Shown piece after piece: positions 27,474 to 36,278 of a stretch of DNA of 64,000 nt (its first letter is position 1; each line of letters starts with the position of its first letter). Under the pieces are notes generated by a model, which was given only the letters and a program-made list of their open reading frames with translations, had not been told where the DNA came from and did no database searches. A program made the translations under genes and the position numbers. Origin of the DNA: an uncultured Phycisphaerales bacterium (lineage in GTDB: Bacteria > Planctomycetota > Phycisphaerae > Phycisphaerales > UBA1924); the NCBI GenBank assembly GCA_937995595.1, contig CALKJW010000012.1, forward strand, positions 20,278 through 84,277, written 5' to 3'.

Positions 27474-27499
27474 GCCGCGATTGTTGACGTGCGGCGCGT

Positions 27500-29005
27500 T
27501 CAGGGGCCTGCTCCGCCCCCTCCCGCGCCACCGTCGCCCCCGCCCCCCGGGCCGCCGCCCCCCCCACCCCCGCCGCGACGGCGACGCCGACGCCTGCGGC
27601 GCCGCGGGCGTTCGCCCGCGCCCTCGCCGCCGTCGCCGCCCGGTCCATCGCCCGGCGCGACGCGCTCGCCACGCCCGGCGTCGGACGCGCCTTCGAACGA
27701 CACGCCCTCGCCTTCACCATCTGGACCGTCGTCAAGGTCCGGCGCGCTGCCTCGGGGCTCGGCGGCTCCCGTTCCCGCGGCGTCGGGGCGCGCGTCGCGG
27801 TCGCGGCCGCGCCGTCTGCGCCGGCGACGCCGCTCGGTCTGACCCTCCGCGCCGATCGGCTGATCGGGAGCGACTTCGCCCGAGTCGCCGCGCATGGCGG
27901 GCTCAGTGGGCGCTTCGCGCTCGGGGCGCGCCGCCTGCGGCGGGCCGGCGCGCATCGGCGAACGGTCGGGCCCGGCGCGACGGGGCTCGCCCGGCCGCGC
28001 GCCCATCGGCCCGCGCGCGCCGGGCGCCGGGCCGAACCCCGGCGGCGGAGGGGGAGGGGGCGGCGTCTCGCCGTCCGTGATCAGGTTCTCGACCGGCACG
28101 GCCACGTCCTCGCCGCTGGAGTCCAGCCGGACCAGCACCAGTTGGGTGAGGATCTGGCTGTCCAGGACCGTCGCCCACCCGTCGGGCGTCTTGACGCGGG
28201 TCTTCTTCTTGGGCAGGCGGGCGCGCAACTCGTCGTAGGTCTGGTCCTCGTAGCGCAGGCAGCACATCAGCCGCCCGCAGCGGCCGGAGATCTTCAGCGG
28301 GTCGAGCGTGGCCTTCTGGATCTTGGCCGACTTCATGGAGATGGGCTTGAGCACCTTGAGGAACTGCTTGCAGCAGCAGTGCTGGCCGCACTTCTCGTAG
28401 TCGGCGACCAGGCGCGACTCGTCGCGCGCGCCGACCTGCCGCATCTCGATGCGCGTGCGGTGCTCGGCCGCGAGTTGCGCGACCAGTTCGCGGAAGTCGA
28501 CCCGCTCCTCGGAGGTGAAGTAGAACGTGATGCGCTCGCCGCCCAGCAGCGGCTCGGCGTCGACGACCTTCATCGGCAGGTTGAGCGCGCGCGCCAGGAG
28601 GTTGGCGCTGCGGGCCATCTGCACGCGCGACTCGTCGATGGCGCGCTGCCGCGCGAGGTCCTCGGCCGTCGCCAGCCGCAGCACGCGCCCCTGGTTGAAG
28701 AACGGGTAGTCGCGCCCGCCCGAGTTCTCGATATACTCGAGCATCTCCTTGCGCGTGATGCTCTTGGAGCAGCCGGCGTTGGGGCAGGTGCTGGTGAGCA
28801 TCTCGGCCAGTTCGGTCCCGCGGTGCGTGCGGACCACGAACCTGCTCCCGCACCCCGGCTTGGCGTCGCCCGAGTACGGGAACTCGCCGATCATGCGCAT
28901 CGCGCCGAAGCGCACGACGATCGACGTCGGCGGCTTCAGACGCTCGTAGATCTTCCGGTCTTCCTCGAGGTCGGCCTCGAACTGCGGCAACGGATGGATG
29001 GGCAT
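27500..29005 (-). CDS. PSP1 domain protein with Arg/Gly-rich tail
   Basis: CGQHCCCKQFLKVLKPISMKSAKIQKATLDPLKISGRCGRLMCCLRYE; tail RPRRRRRRRRRRGGGGGGGGPGGGGDGG. Confidence 0.88.
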   Translation of the reverse strand: MPIHPLPQFEADLEEDRKIYERLKPPTSIVVRFGAMRMIGEFPYSGDAKPGCGSRFVVRTHRGTELAEMLTSTCPNAGCSKSITRKEMLEYIENSGGRDYPFFNQGRVLRLATAEDLARQRAIDESRVQMARSANLLARALNLPMKVVDAEPLLGGERITFYFTSEERVDFRELVAQLAAEHRTRIEMRQVGARDESRLVADYEKCGQHCCCKQFLKVLKPISMKSAKIQKATLDPLKISGRCGRLMCCLRYEDQTYDELRARLPKKKTRVKTPDGWATVLDSQILTQLVLVRLDSSGEDVAVPVENLITDGETPPPPPPPPGFGPAPGARGPMGARPGEPRRAGPDRSPMRAGPPQAARPEREAPTEPAMRGDSGEVAPDQPIGAEGQTERRRRRRRRGRDRDARPDAAGTGAAEPRGSAPDLDDGPDGEGEGVSFEGASDAGRGERVAPGDGPGGDGGEGAGERPRRRRRRRRRRGGGGGGGGPGGGGDGGAGGGGAGP

Positions 29006-29208
29006 GGTGATCGGCGGTGCGGGGTGCGCAGCGCGGCACGCGGCGGTGACCGCCCGGCTGCGCGCGGGGTTGACGCCGGCGAGGGGTGGGTTCCGACGCC
29101 GCGGCCGGCCCGCCGCGTCGGCTCAAGACGCACCGATCACGGGCCGGAGACGGCCCGTGGCAGAATGGTACACGATCACCGGGTCGCGCGAAAGAACCCG
29201 CCGCGGCG

Positions 29209-29553
29209 TCAGCGCCGGCCCGTGCCGATGCGCTTGCCGATGGCGAACAGGTCCTTGACGTCGTAGACGCCGAGCAGTTCCAGTCGGTTCTGGTTCTGGA
29301 TGCGGTAGGCGAACAACTGCTCGCCGCGACCGTCGAGCACCGCCAGCACGTCGTCGCTGCCGGAGTTGAAGGTCAGGGTGGTGTAGTCGCCAACGCGCGA
29401 GACCACGTCGGCGCGTGCCACGGACGCGCCCCAGAGGCGGTCGCCGGCAAGCCTCCCGGCCTGCACGACGACGAGCGCGGCGAGGACGAACGCGCTGGCC
29501 CACAGCCCGGCCGTCGCCAACGAAACCCGCTGAGTCTGTGTCGGGGTGTTCAT
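29209..29553 (-). CDS. small membrane-anchored hypothetical protein, paralogue 1
   Basis: N-terminal TM; GDYTTLTFNSGSDDVLAVLDGRGEQLFAYRIQNQNRLELLGVYDVKDLF. Confidence 0.65.
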   Translation of the reverse strand: MNTPTQTQRVSLATAGLWASAFVLAALVVVQAGRLAGDRLWGASVARADVVSRVGDYTTLTFNSGSDDVLAVLDGRGEQLFAYRIQNQNRLELLGVYDVKDLFAIGKRIGTGRR

Positions 29554-29571
29554 GGGTGTGTCTCCGGTGCT

Positions 29572-29910
29572 TCAGCGCGGCGCGGCGAGTCGGCGGCCGT
29601 CGTCGACGAGGCTGCGCAGGCCCAGCGGCGTGAACTCGTTGCGGTTGCGGTTCCACTCCAGCGCGAGCAGTTCCTGGTTCGCGCTGTCGAGCAGGTACAC
29701 CATGTTGGCCGTGCCGCCCTGGTAGCGGCCCGAAACCATCGTGTAGTCGCCGCGCCCGCGCTGCGCCGCAGCGCCCGCGCCGCCGCCCGGCTGCGCGCCC
29801 GCCTGTGACTGCACGCCCGCGACGGTCAGCACGGCCAGCGCCGCCAGCAACACCGCGTTCGCGGCGATCAACCGGACCGGGACAACCGGCCGTTCGCTCT
29901 GTGGGTTCAT
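29572..29910 (-). CDS. small membrane-anchored hypothetical protein, paralogue 2
   Basis: N-terminal TM; GDYTMVSGRYQGGTANMVYLLDSANQELLALEWNRNRNEFTPLGLRSLVDD. Confidence 0.65.
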   Translation of the reverse strand: MNPQSERPVVPVRLIAANAVLLAALAVLTVAGVQSQAGAQPGGGAGAAAQRGRGDYTMVSGRYQGGTANMVYLLDSANQELLALEWNRNRNEFTPLGLRSLVDDGRRLAAPR

Positions 29911-30037
29911 CGGCGTCTCCTGTGTGAGAGAGCGGCGGAGAGCGGCGAGACAGGTCACACCATGCGGGGCGGCCCTGCGCGGTCGTGCACGAGTTGCCGC
30001 ACTTCCGACCCCCGCGATCCGCCTTCCAAACTTCGAA

Positions 30038-30292
30038 TCAGTCCTGGTGGCCGCGCTTGCTGGGAATGAGGTTCACCGCGACCGTCGCGCCGACCAGCAC
30101 GATGCCCAGCAGCATCGGCATCACGATCCCGTCGGTCTTGGCCTGACCGGGGACGGGGGGCTCGAGTTTCTCCTGGGCGGCACGGCGACCGCCGGTCGTC
30201 GGCTGCGCGGCGGCCTCGCCGGCGAGAAGCAGCAGGCCCGACGCCAGCGCAAGCCCGGCGACGACCATCGAGTGTCTGGCAAATCGCTTCAT
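30038..30292 (-). CDS. small membrane protein
   Basis: 84 aa with signal/TM and second TM (MPMLLGIVLVGATVAVNLIPSKRG). Confidence 0.55.
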   Translation of the reverse strand: MKRFARHSMVVAGLALASGLLLLAGEAAAQPTTGGRRAAQEKLEPPVPGQAKTDGIVMPMLLGIVLVGATVAVNLIPSKRGHQD

Positions 30293-30933
30293 CTGGACCA
30301 ACCTCCGATCACGGGTTCTGGCGCGGCGACCCACGAAGCCAGCGCGGGCGCTTCGGGGCCGACGTCCGCCGACCCGCCGGGATGGTACGCCCCGGACGCC
30401 GTCCCGCCGCACAGACCGAACGCCTGCCCGACAAACGGGTGGCTGATGCGTGCGAACTCGCGCGACGGCACGTCCACGGTACGCCAGCGGGCGCTTCGCA
30501 GTTTCATGAGCCGCGCGTAGTCGGTCACGCGCACCGCCCGCAGCGCGTACCACTGCTCCTGGTGCTCGATGACCTCCTGGAACAGCGCGTCGGCGGGTTG
30601 CTCGGCCCACCAGTACATGAACACGAACGCGGCCTCGAACCCCGGGCCGAAGAGCCCCTCCCAACGGCGCAGCGACTCCACGTCGTCGAGCGTGACCCAC
30701 GACTCCAGGCGCGTGCCGCGTCCCGAGACGCGCCGGCCCTTGACGTCCACGAGCAGGTTGCCCGCCTCGCCGTAGATGACAAAGTCGAAGGACTTGAGCG
30801 CGGGGTCGATATCCGCCGCGCCCGCCCGCGGCAGCAGCGTCTTGCGGGCCTCGTCGACCGCGACATACGGGACGCGCCGCGCCCGCAGGAAGCGCTCGAA
30901 CGCGCGGTCGTAATGGTCGCGCCTGTGCGCCAT
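30289..30933 (-). CDS. HYExAFE family protein
   Basis: N-terminus RRDHYDRAFERFLRARRVPYVAVDEARK; DFVIYGEAGNLLVDVKGRR nuclease-like motif. Confidence 0.8.
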   Translation of the reverse strand: MAHRRDHYDRAFERFLRARRVPYVAVDEARKTLLPRAGAADIDPALKSFDFVIYGEAGNLLVDVKGRRVSGRGTRLESWVTLDDVESLRRWEGLFGPGFEAAFVFMYWWAEQPADALFQEVIEHQEQWYALRAVRVTDYARLMKLRSARWRTVDVPSREFARISHPFVGQAFGLCGGTASGAYHPGGSADVGPEAPALASWVAAPEPVIGGWSR

Positions 30934-31057
30934 GCGGCGCAGCGTACCAACCACCACGAGGGCCCACAAGCGAGCCACGGGTCCGCGCGGGTCCACGATC
31001 ATCCACGTGAAACCGCCGCGGCGGTATTCTCAACAACCCTTCGAAAGGACACGCCCC

Positions 31058-31342
31058 ATGCCCTGCCTGGTCGCCGCCATCGCCTTCTTCTTCCCGCGCC
31101 TGGCGATCATCCTGCTCGCGATCTTCTCCGACTACATCGGCAGGGCCTTCAACGGCGAGTGGCTCTGGCCCGTGCTGGGCTTCTTCTTCATGCCCTACAC
31201 GCTGCTGGCCTACGCCTTTGCCCAGAACCACGGCGGCGGGGTGCACGGCCTGCACCTGGTGCTGGTCATCGTCGCGGTGCTGCTGGACCTCGGGGTCATC
31301 GGGGGCGGGGCCGACTCGTCGCGCAAGTGGCTCCAGGAGTGA
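31058..31342 (+). CDS. small membrane protein
   Basis: 94 aa, multiple TMs, RBS-like gaaagga upstream. Confidence 0.65.
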   Translation: MPCLVAAIAFFFPRLAIILLAIFSDYIGRAFNGEWLWPVLGFFFMPYTLLAYAFAQNHGGGVHGLHLVLVIVAVLLDLGVIGGGADSSRKWLQE

Positions 31343-31354
31343 GCTCGCCGCGCA

Positions 31355-33391
31355 TCACGGCCACACGTTGTTCCGCGGCTCCACGTCCGGCATCACCTCG
31401 TCCGGATCGACCGTCACGCTCCTGATCCGCCGCCCGCCCACGTCCCACGTCGTCGTCCACGCGTCGCCCTGCGCCCACACCTGCACCGGCAGGCGGCGGA
31501 CCTCGCTGCTGCCATCGGTGTAATCCACGCGGAAGGTCACCGGCATGATCAACTCGTCGAGGTTCGCGATCGTCACCCGCGCGTTCCTGTTCTCGCCCTC
31601 GGCCTGCATCACGCTCGTCACCGCCTGGTCCAGCACGCCGGTCGAGTAGAACCAGCCGCGCCAGAACCAGCCCAGGTCCATCCCCGCCACGTCCTCGATC
31701 GTGCGCGCAAAGTCCCACGGCCGCGGCGACTTGAACGCCCACCGCCGGATGTACTCGCGGAACGCCGCGTCGAACCTCTCCTCGCCGAGGATGCCCTCGC
31801 GCAGCAGGACCAGCCCCGCCGCGGGCTTGGCGTACTGCGTCACGCCCAGCGTGCCGCGCGCGAGCAGGTCGGGCGGGGTGTCCACCATCTGCGGCAGCGG
31901 GCGCGGCTGCTCGCGCGCCCAGCGCCGCGGGTGGCCCCGGCGCGGGAGCGTGTCCGGGTCGCGCTCCAGCGAGGCGTAGTAGTTCATGAAGGTGTTGAAG
32001 CCCTCGTCCATCCACGCGTGCCGGCGCTCGTCGGTGTTCACGATCATCGGGAACCAGTTGTGCCCGATCTCGTGGGTCGTCACGCCCCAGAGCGCGCGCC
32101 CGTCGTCCCGCGCCCGGCAGAACGCGACCATCGGGTACTCCATCCCGCCGACGATCCCGTTCACGTTCGTCGCCGTCGGGTACGGGTACGCGTACCACAT
32201 CCGCGAGTAGTGCTCGATCGACTGCCGCACCATCTGCGTGCTCCCGCTCCACAGGGGCGCGGCCTCGCGCGGGTAGAAACTCTGGCACAGGACGCCCTCG
32301 CCGCGGCCCGTCGCGCCGTCCGACCCCGGCCCCGCGCCGGGCAGGGAGCAGGCGTCCCACGCGAACGCCGCGGACGACGCCCACGCGAACGTCCGCACGT
32401 CTTGCGCTCGGAAGCGCCACGTCAGACGCCCGCTCTCGGAGCGCGGACGCGAGTCGGACGCGCCGATCTCGTCAACACCGCGGATCGTCACCGTCTCGGC
32501 CGACGCCCGCGCGGCGCTCAGGCGCTCGACCTGTCGCGGGGTCAGCACCTCGTGCTCGTTGCCGAGCACGCCCGTCGCCGCGACCAGGTGCGAGGCGGGG
32601 ACGTCGATCGCCACGTCGAAGTCGCCGAAGTCGGTGTAGAACTCGCCGGTGCCGAGGTAGGGCAGCGTGTTCCACCCGTGCACGTCGTCGAACTTCGCCA
32701 CCGCCGGGAACCACTGGGCGAGTTGGAAGATGGGCCCGTCGCGCACGTCGTCGATGCCCAGCCGGTCGGAGCCGTAGCCGGGCACCTTCGCGGTCCACGC
32801 GATGGTGAACGAGGCCCTGCCGCCGCGCGGCGGGATCGGCGCGGGCAGGTCGAGCCGCGCGACGGTGTCGTACACGTGCAGCGAGAGCGCGCCCGCGGGG
32901 TCGGGCGAGCCGTCGGCCCGGGCGTCGGCCGACACGCCGAGGACCTCGAACCCGCCGCGGAAGGCGTCGCGGTTGCCGAACCGGTCGCCGGGGGCGGTCG
33001 TCTGGGCGCCGAGGCTGTCGGGCCGGAACAGGTTCTGCTCCATGTGCAGCCAGAGGAAGGGCAACGGCTCCGGCGAGTGGTTGGTGTACTCGATCGTCGC
33101 GCGGCCGGTGATCGACCGCGCGGCCTCGTCGAGCGACACGCGGATGGTGTAGTCGCACCGCTGCTGCCAGTACTCCGGCCCCGGCTCGCCGCGCGCGGTC
33201 CGCAGCGCGTTGGGCGCGGGCCACGCCGGCGGCGCGAACCGCGCGGCGAAGTCCTTCGTCTCGCGCGCGGTCTCGCTCCGCGCCGCGGCGCGCGTCGCGC
33301 CGCCCCCCGCCGCGCAGGCCATGAGTCCACAGCACGCCGCCCACAGCAAGCCCGCCGCGCCCGCTCGCTCGATCGTTCGAAGTTTGAACAT
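31355..33391 (-). CDS. M1 family metallopeptidase, putative lipoprotein
   Basis: HEIGHNWFP...DEGFNTFMNYYA (HExxH-E); N-terminal GLMACAAGG lipobox. Confidence 0.9.
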   Translation of the reverse strand: MFKLRTIERAGAAGLLWAACCGLMACAAGGGATRAAARSETARETKDFAARFAPPAWPAPNALRTARGEPGPEYWQQRCDYTIRVSLDEAARSITGRATIEYTNHSPEPLPFLWLHMEQNLFRPDSLGAQTTAPGDRFGNRDAFRGGFEVLGVSADARADGSPDPAGALSLHVYDTVARLDLPAPIPPRGGRASFTIAWTAKVPGYGSDRLGIDDVRDGPIFQLAQWFPAVAKFDDVHGWNTLPYLGTGEFYTDFGDFDVAIDVPASHLVAATGVLGNEHEVLTPRQVERLSAARASAETVTIRGVDEIGASDSRPRSESGRLTWRFRAQDVRTFAWASSAAFAWDACSLPGAGPGSDGATGRGEGVLCQSFYPREAAPLWSGSTQMVRQSIEHYSRMWYAYPYPTATNVNGIVGGMEYPMVAFCRARDDGRALWGVTTHEIGHNWFPMIVNTDERRHAWMDEGFNTFMNYYASLERDPDTLPRRGHPRRWAREQPRPLPQMVDTPPDLLARGTLGVTQYAKPAAGLVLLREGILGEERFDAAFREYIRRWAFKSPRPWDFARTIEDVAGMDLGWFWRGWFYSTGVLDQAVTSVMQAEGENRNARVTIANLDELIMPVTFRVDYTDGSSEVRRLPVQVWAQGDAWTTTWDVGGRRIRSVTVDPDEVMPDVEPRNNVWP

Positions 33392-33414
33392 GCGGCAAGC
33401 GTAACGCGGCGCGC

Positions 33415-33681
33415 TCACGCCGTCGCCGCACGCGCGGATGCGCCGGCGTCGGCCCGTTGCTGGGCCACGCTCCCGACCGTCAGCCCCTGGTCCTCGATCC
33501 AGCGCACCAGGTCGCCGATGGTCACCAGCGCGCGGTCGAAGCGTACGGTCATCGCGCCGCTCGCGGGGTCAACCGTGGCGCACCGCACCCCGCGGATGCG
33601 CAGCACCGACCCCGCCGCGAACACCGGCGGCGACTGCTCGCTGGGACGCTCGATCTGCAAGGCGGCGGTGTACTCGACCAT
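33415..33681 (-). CDS. heavy-metal-associated (HMA)-like domain protein
   Basis: GVRCATVDPASGAMTVRFDRALVTIGDLVRWIEDQGLTVG resembles an HMA fold; CxxC not intact. Confidence 0.5.
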   Translation of the reverse strand: MVEYTAALQIERPSEQSPPVFAAGSVLRIRGVRCATVDPASGAMTVRFDRALVTIGDLVRWIEDQGLTVGSVAQQRADAGASARAATA

Positions 33682-33780
33682 GGGGCCTCCGTACCGCGAA
33701 GCCCCGGTTCACACACCCAACGCACGGGGCGGTTGATGTGTCGGCCCGAACACCGGCCGCTCGTGATAAAGAGACAGTGA

Positions 33781-33826
33781 AGCCCAACCCCCGCGGGTTG
33801 TGCAAGTCCGGCCGTGGGTTGGGGAT
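33781..33826 (-). terminator. possible terminator downstream of tRNA-Leu
   Basis: cccaaccc...gggttggg inverted repeat, T-rich downstream on minus strand. Confidence 0.35.
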
Positions 33827-33883
33827 AACTCAGCGCCGCGACGGCCGCTGGCCCGTCCGGGCCGCCGCACGCTCTGCCGACAA

Positions 33884-33967
33884 TGCCCAGGAGAGGATTT
33901 GAACCTCCATGCCCTTGCGGGCGCTACCACCTCAAGGTAGTGCGTCTGCCAGTTTCGCCACCTGGGC
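33884..33967 (-). tRNA. tRNA-Leu (anticodon GAG)
   Basis: GCCCAGGTGGCGAAACTGGCAGACGCACTACCTTGAGGTGGTAGCGCCCGCAAGGGCATGGAGGTTCAAATCCTCTCCTGGGCA; class II variable arm, loop TTGAGGT. Confidence 0.95.
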
Positions 33968-34252
33968 GGTGGTCCCGGGGGGCGACCCCGGGAGGGCCGA
34001 ACTCTACGGCCCCCCGCGGCGGGCGTCTACGCGCCGGCACCCGGCCCTCGCTGCTGCGTCCCGAAGCCGGCAGTCCATCGGTTGCGACGCCGAACCCACC
34101 CACTCCGTGCGGCCCATCGCGACTCCGTGTTGGATTCGGATCAAACCATTGAGGCGCACGGGGACGCACGGAGGGCGAGTCGGGAACCCGACGTGCTAAG
34201 TCCTGAGTGCTGAGTCCCGCTCGCCTCCGACGCCTGCGCAGCATCGAGGGAT

Positions 34253-34350
34253 CAGAAACACAGATGAAATCAGATGAGAGCCCAGATGAACCGGGCCCAA
34301 GTGCCTTGATCCTTCCGATCGGTCCTCCATCCGCGCCATCTGTGTTTCTG
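34253..34350. repeat. MITE/REP-like element with 14-bp perfect terminal inverted repeats
   Basis: cagaaacacagatg (34253-34266) and catctgtgtttctg (34337-34350). Confidence 0.75.
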
Positions 34351-34669
34351 CCCTGAATGGCCCCGTCAAGCAATGCCTGTGCGCGGTCGCATGAGTCCGG
34401 TTGTGAGGGCGCCGTTCCGCTCCCTGACGGTCGCGGTCCGTTCGCCGCCGTTTCCCCCGTGCGCCTCGGCGCGGCTCCGTGTTTCAACTGCCCGCGAACT
34501 CGCGCAGAGCCGAACCGAACGCCCCTTCGCCGCGCACTGTTGTCAGAATTGCACGCGACCCGCCGTTCGGGCCGACGTTCCCCCTACCCCTTCGCGGCGC
34601 GGCCGTTTGTGCGTGCACGGGCCCCGTGCGGCTAGACAACCCCCCGGTCGGGGCTGAGAATCACCGCCG

Positions 34670-36088
34670 ATGCGCCGCCACCCCATCCAAGCACTCGCGG
34701 CCCGCACCGCCCTGGCGGTTGGCGCGCTGCTGGCGCTCCGGGCGGGCGCGGCCGTCGCCTCGGACGAGCCTCCGCCGGCCCAACCGCCCGCCGCGCCCGC
34801 GCCGGCAACCGAATCGCCGATCGAGGATGAGGAACGCGAGGCGGTCGTCACGCTCCGCAGCGGCCAGCGCATCCAGGGCATCCTCGTCAAGGCCGACGGC
34901 CAGCACGTGGTGATCCGCGTCGCCGGGATCGAGGCCCCCTTCGCCGCGGCGGACGTCGAGCGCTACGAACTTCTCCCGCCGCTGATGGAGCGTTACCGCG
35001 ACCTGCGCAAGGCGGTCGGCGACGACCCCGACCAGATCCTCGCGCTGGCCCAGTGGCTGCGCGAGCGCGAGAAGTACGAACTGGCGCTGGCCGAGGTCGA
35101 ACGCGCCCTGTCGCACAACCCCGAGCACGGCCCCTGCCGCCGCCTGAAGCACGAACTGGAGCAGCAGATCCTGCTCAAGATGCGGGCCATCCGCCCCGCC
35201 ACGCCCAAGCCCGAGCGCGAGGGCGACGTGCCCGGCGGGGCCGAGGCCGGGCCGCGAAGGCCGCGCGCGACCGATGTGCCGCTGCTCAACGCCTCGCAGG
35301 TCGCGCTGATGAAGGTGTTCGAGGTCGATCTGGCCGAGAAGCCGCGGCTGGTGATCCCGCGCGAGGCCATCGACCGCCTGCTGGAGAAGCACGCCGGCCA
35401 CCCGCTGCTGCCCACGACCAAGGAGGGCCGCGACGCGCTGTACCGCAAGGACCCCGCGTTTGTGCTGGACCTGATCTTCCGCGTGCAGGCGCGCGAGCTG
35501 TACCCGCAGGTACAGGTGCTGGACATGCCCGGCGCGGTGCGCAAGTTCCGCGACGGCGTGCAGGCCACGTGGCTGCTCAACTCCTGCGCCACCATCACCT
35601 GCCACGGCGGGACCGACGCGGGCCGGTTCGTCCTGGCCACGCGCCGGCCCAACGCCGACCCGACCGTCTACACCAACCTGCTCATCCTGCAGCGGTTCCG
35701 CACCGCCGACGGCAAGCCGCTGATCGACTGGGAGCACCCCGAGCGCTCACCCCTGCTGCAACTCGGCCTGCCGCGGAAGGACGCGCAGATCCCCCACCCG
35801 CCGGCGCCGATGGGCGCGTCGGGTCGCGACGCGTGGAAGCCCGTCTTCCGCTCGACCGACGACCGCGTCTTCGAGCGGTCGGTGGACTGGATCCGCTCGA
35901 TGTACCGCCCTCGGCCGGAGTACCCGATCGAGTACGAGCCGATCAAGCCCTTTGTCGCTCCCCCGCCGCCGGCCGCCGCGCCGGCCCCGCAGTCCCCGCC
36001 CGTAAGCACCCCGCCCGATCCCGCCCCCGCCGGCCAGCAAGGCCAGCCCGAGCAATCGCCCGCTTCAACGGAACCGCCGCCGCGTTGA
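34670..36088 (+). CDS. secreted hypothetical protein with single CX4CH motif
   Basis: Signal peptide; TLRSGQRIQGILVKADG; NSCATITCHGGTDAGRFVLATRRPNADPTVYTNLLIL. Confidence 0.65.
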   Translation: MRRHPIQALAARTALAVGALLALRAGAAVASDEPPPAQPPAAPAPATESPIEDEEREAVVTLRSGQRIQGILVKADGQHVVIRVAGIEAPFAAADVERYELLPPLMERYRDLRKAVGDDPDQILALAQWLREREKYELALAEVERALSHNPEHGPCRRLKHELEQQILLKMRAIRPATPKPEREGDVPGGAEAGPRRPRATDVPLLNASQVALMKVFEVDLAEKPRLVIPREAIDRLLEKHAGHPLLPTTKEGRDALYRKDPAFVLDLIFRVQARELYPQVQVLDMPGAVRKFRDGVQATWLLNSCATITCHGGTDAGRFVLATRRPNADPTVYTNLLILQRFRTADGKPLIDWEHPERSPLLQLGLPRKDAQIPHPPAPMGASGRDAWKPVFRSTDDRVFERSVDWIRSMYRPRPEYPIEYEPIKPFVAPPPPAAAPAPQSPPVSTPPDPAPAGQQGQPEQSPASTEPPPR

Positions 36089-36278
36089 GTCCGCACCGAC
36101 AGGAGTTTTGCGGCCGGCCGGGGCGCGCGCTTCACGCGTCCCGGAATCCTGATAGAGTGTGTCTCCCCGCGGGCGGCCGTCGCCCCGACCATCGCCCGAA
36201 CGCTACGACCGGCGGGAACGCCGACTCCTCCGCGCCGCTCCCGTTGAGTGACCCCGACCCCGTAGAGCCGGAACGACC

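Noticed and set aside
28090-28110. Poly-Pro (PPPPPPPP) run in the PSP1 protein as a frameshift signal
   Set aside because: In frame on both sides; the low-complexity tail is continuous with no sign of recoding.
33968-34020. tcccggggggcgaccccggga hairpin next to tRNA-Leu
   Set aside because: Strong palindrome, but on the promoter side of the tRNA, with no T tract; function unsupported.
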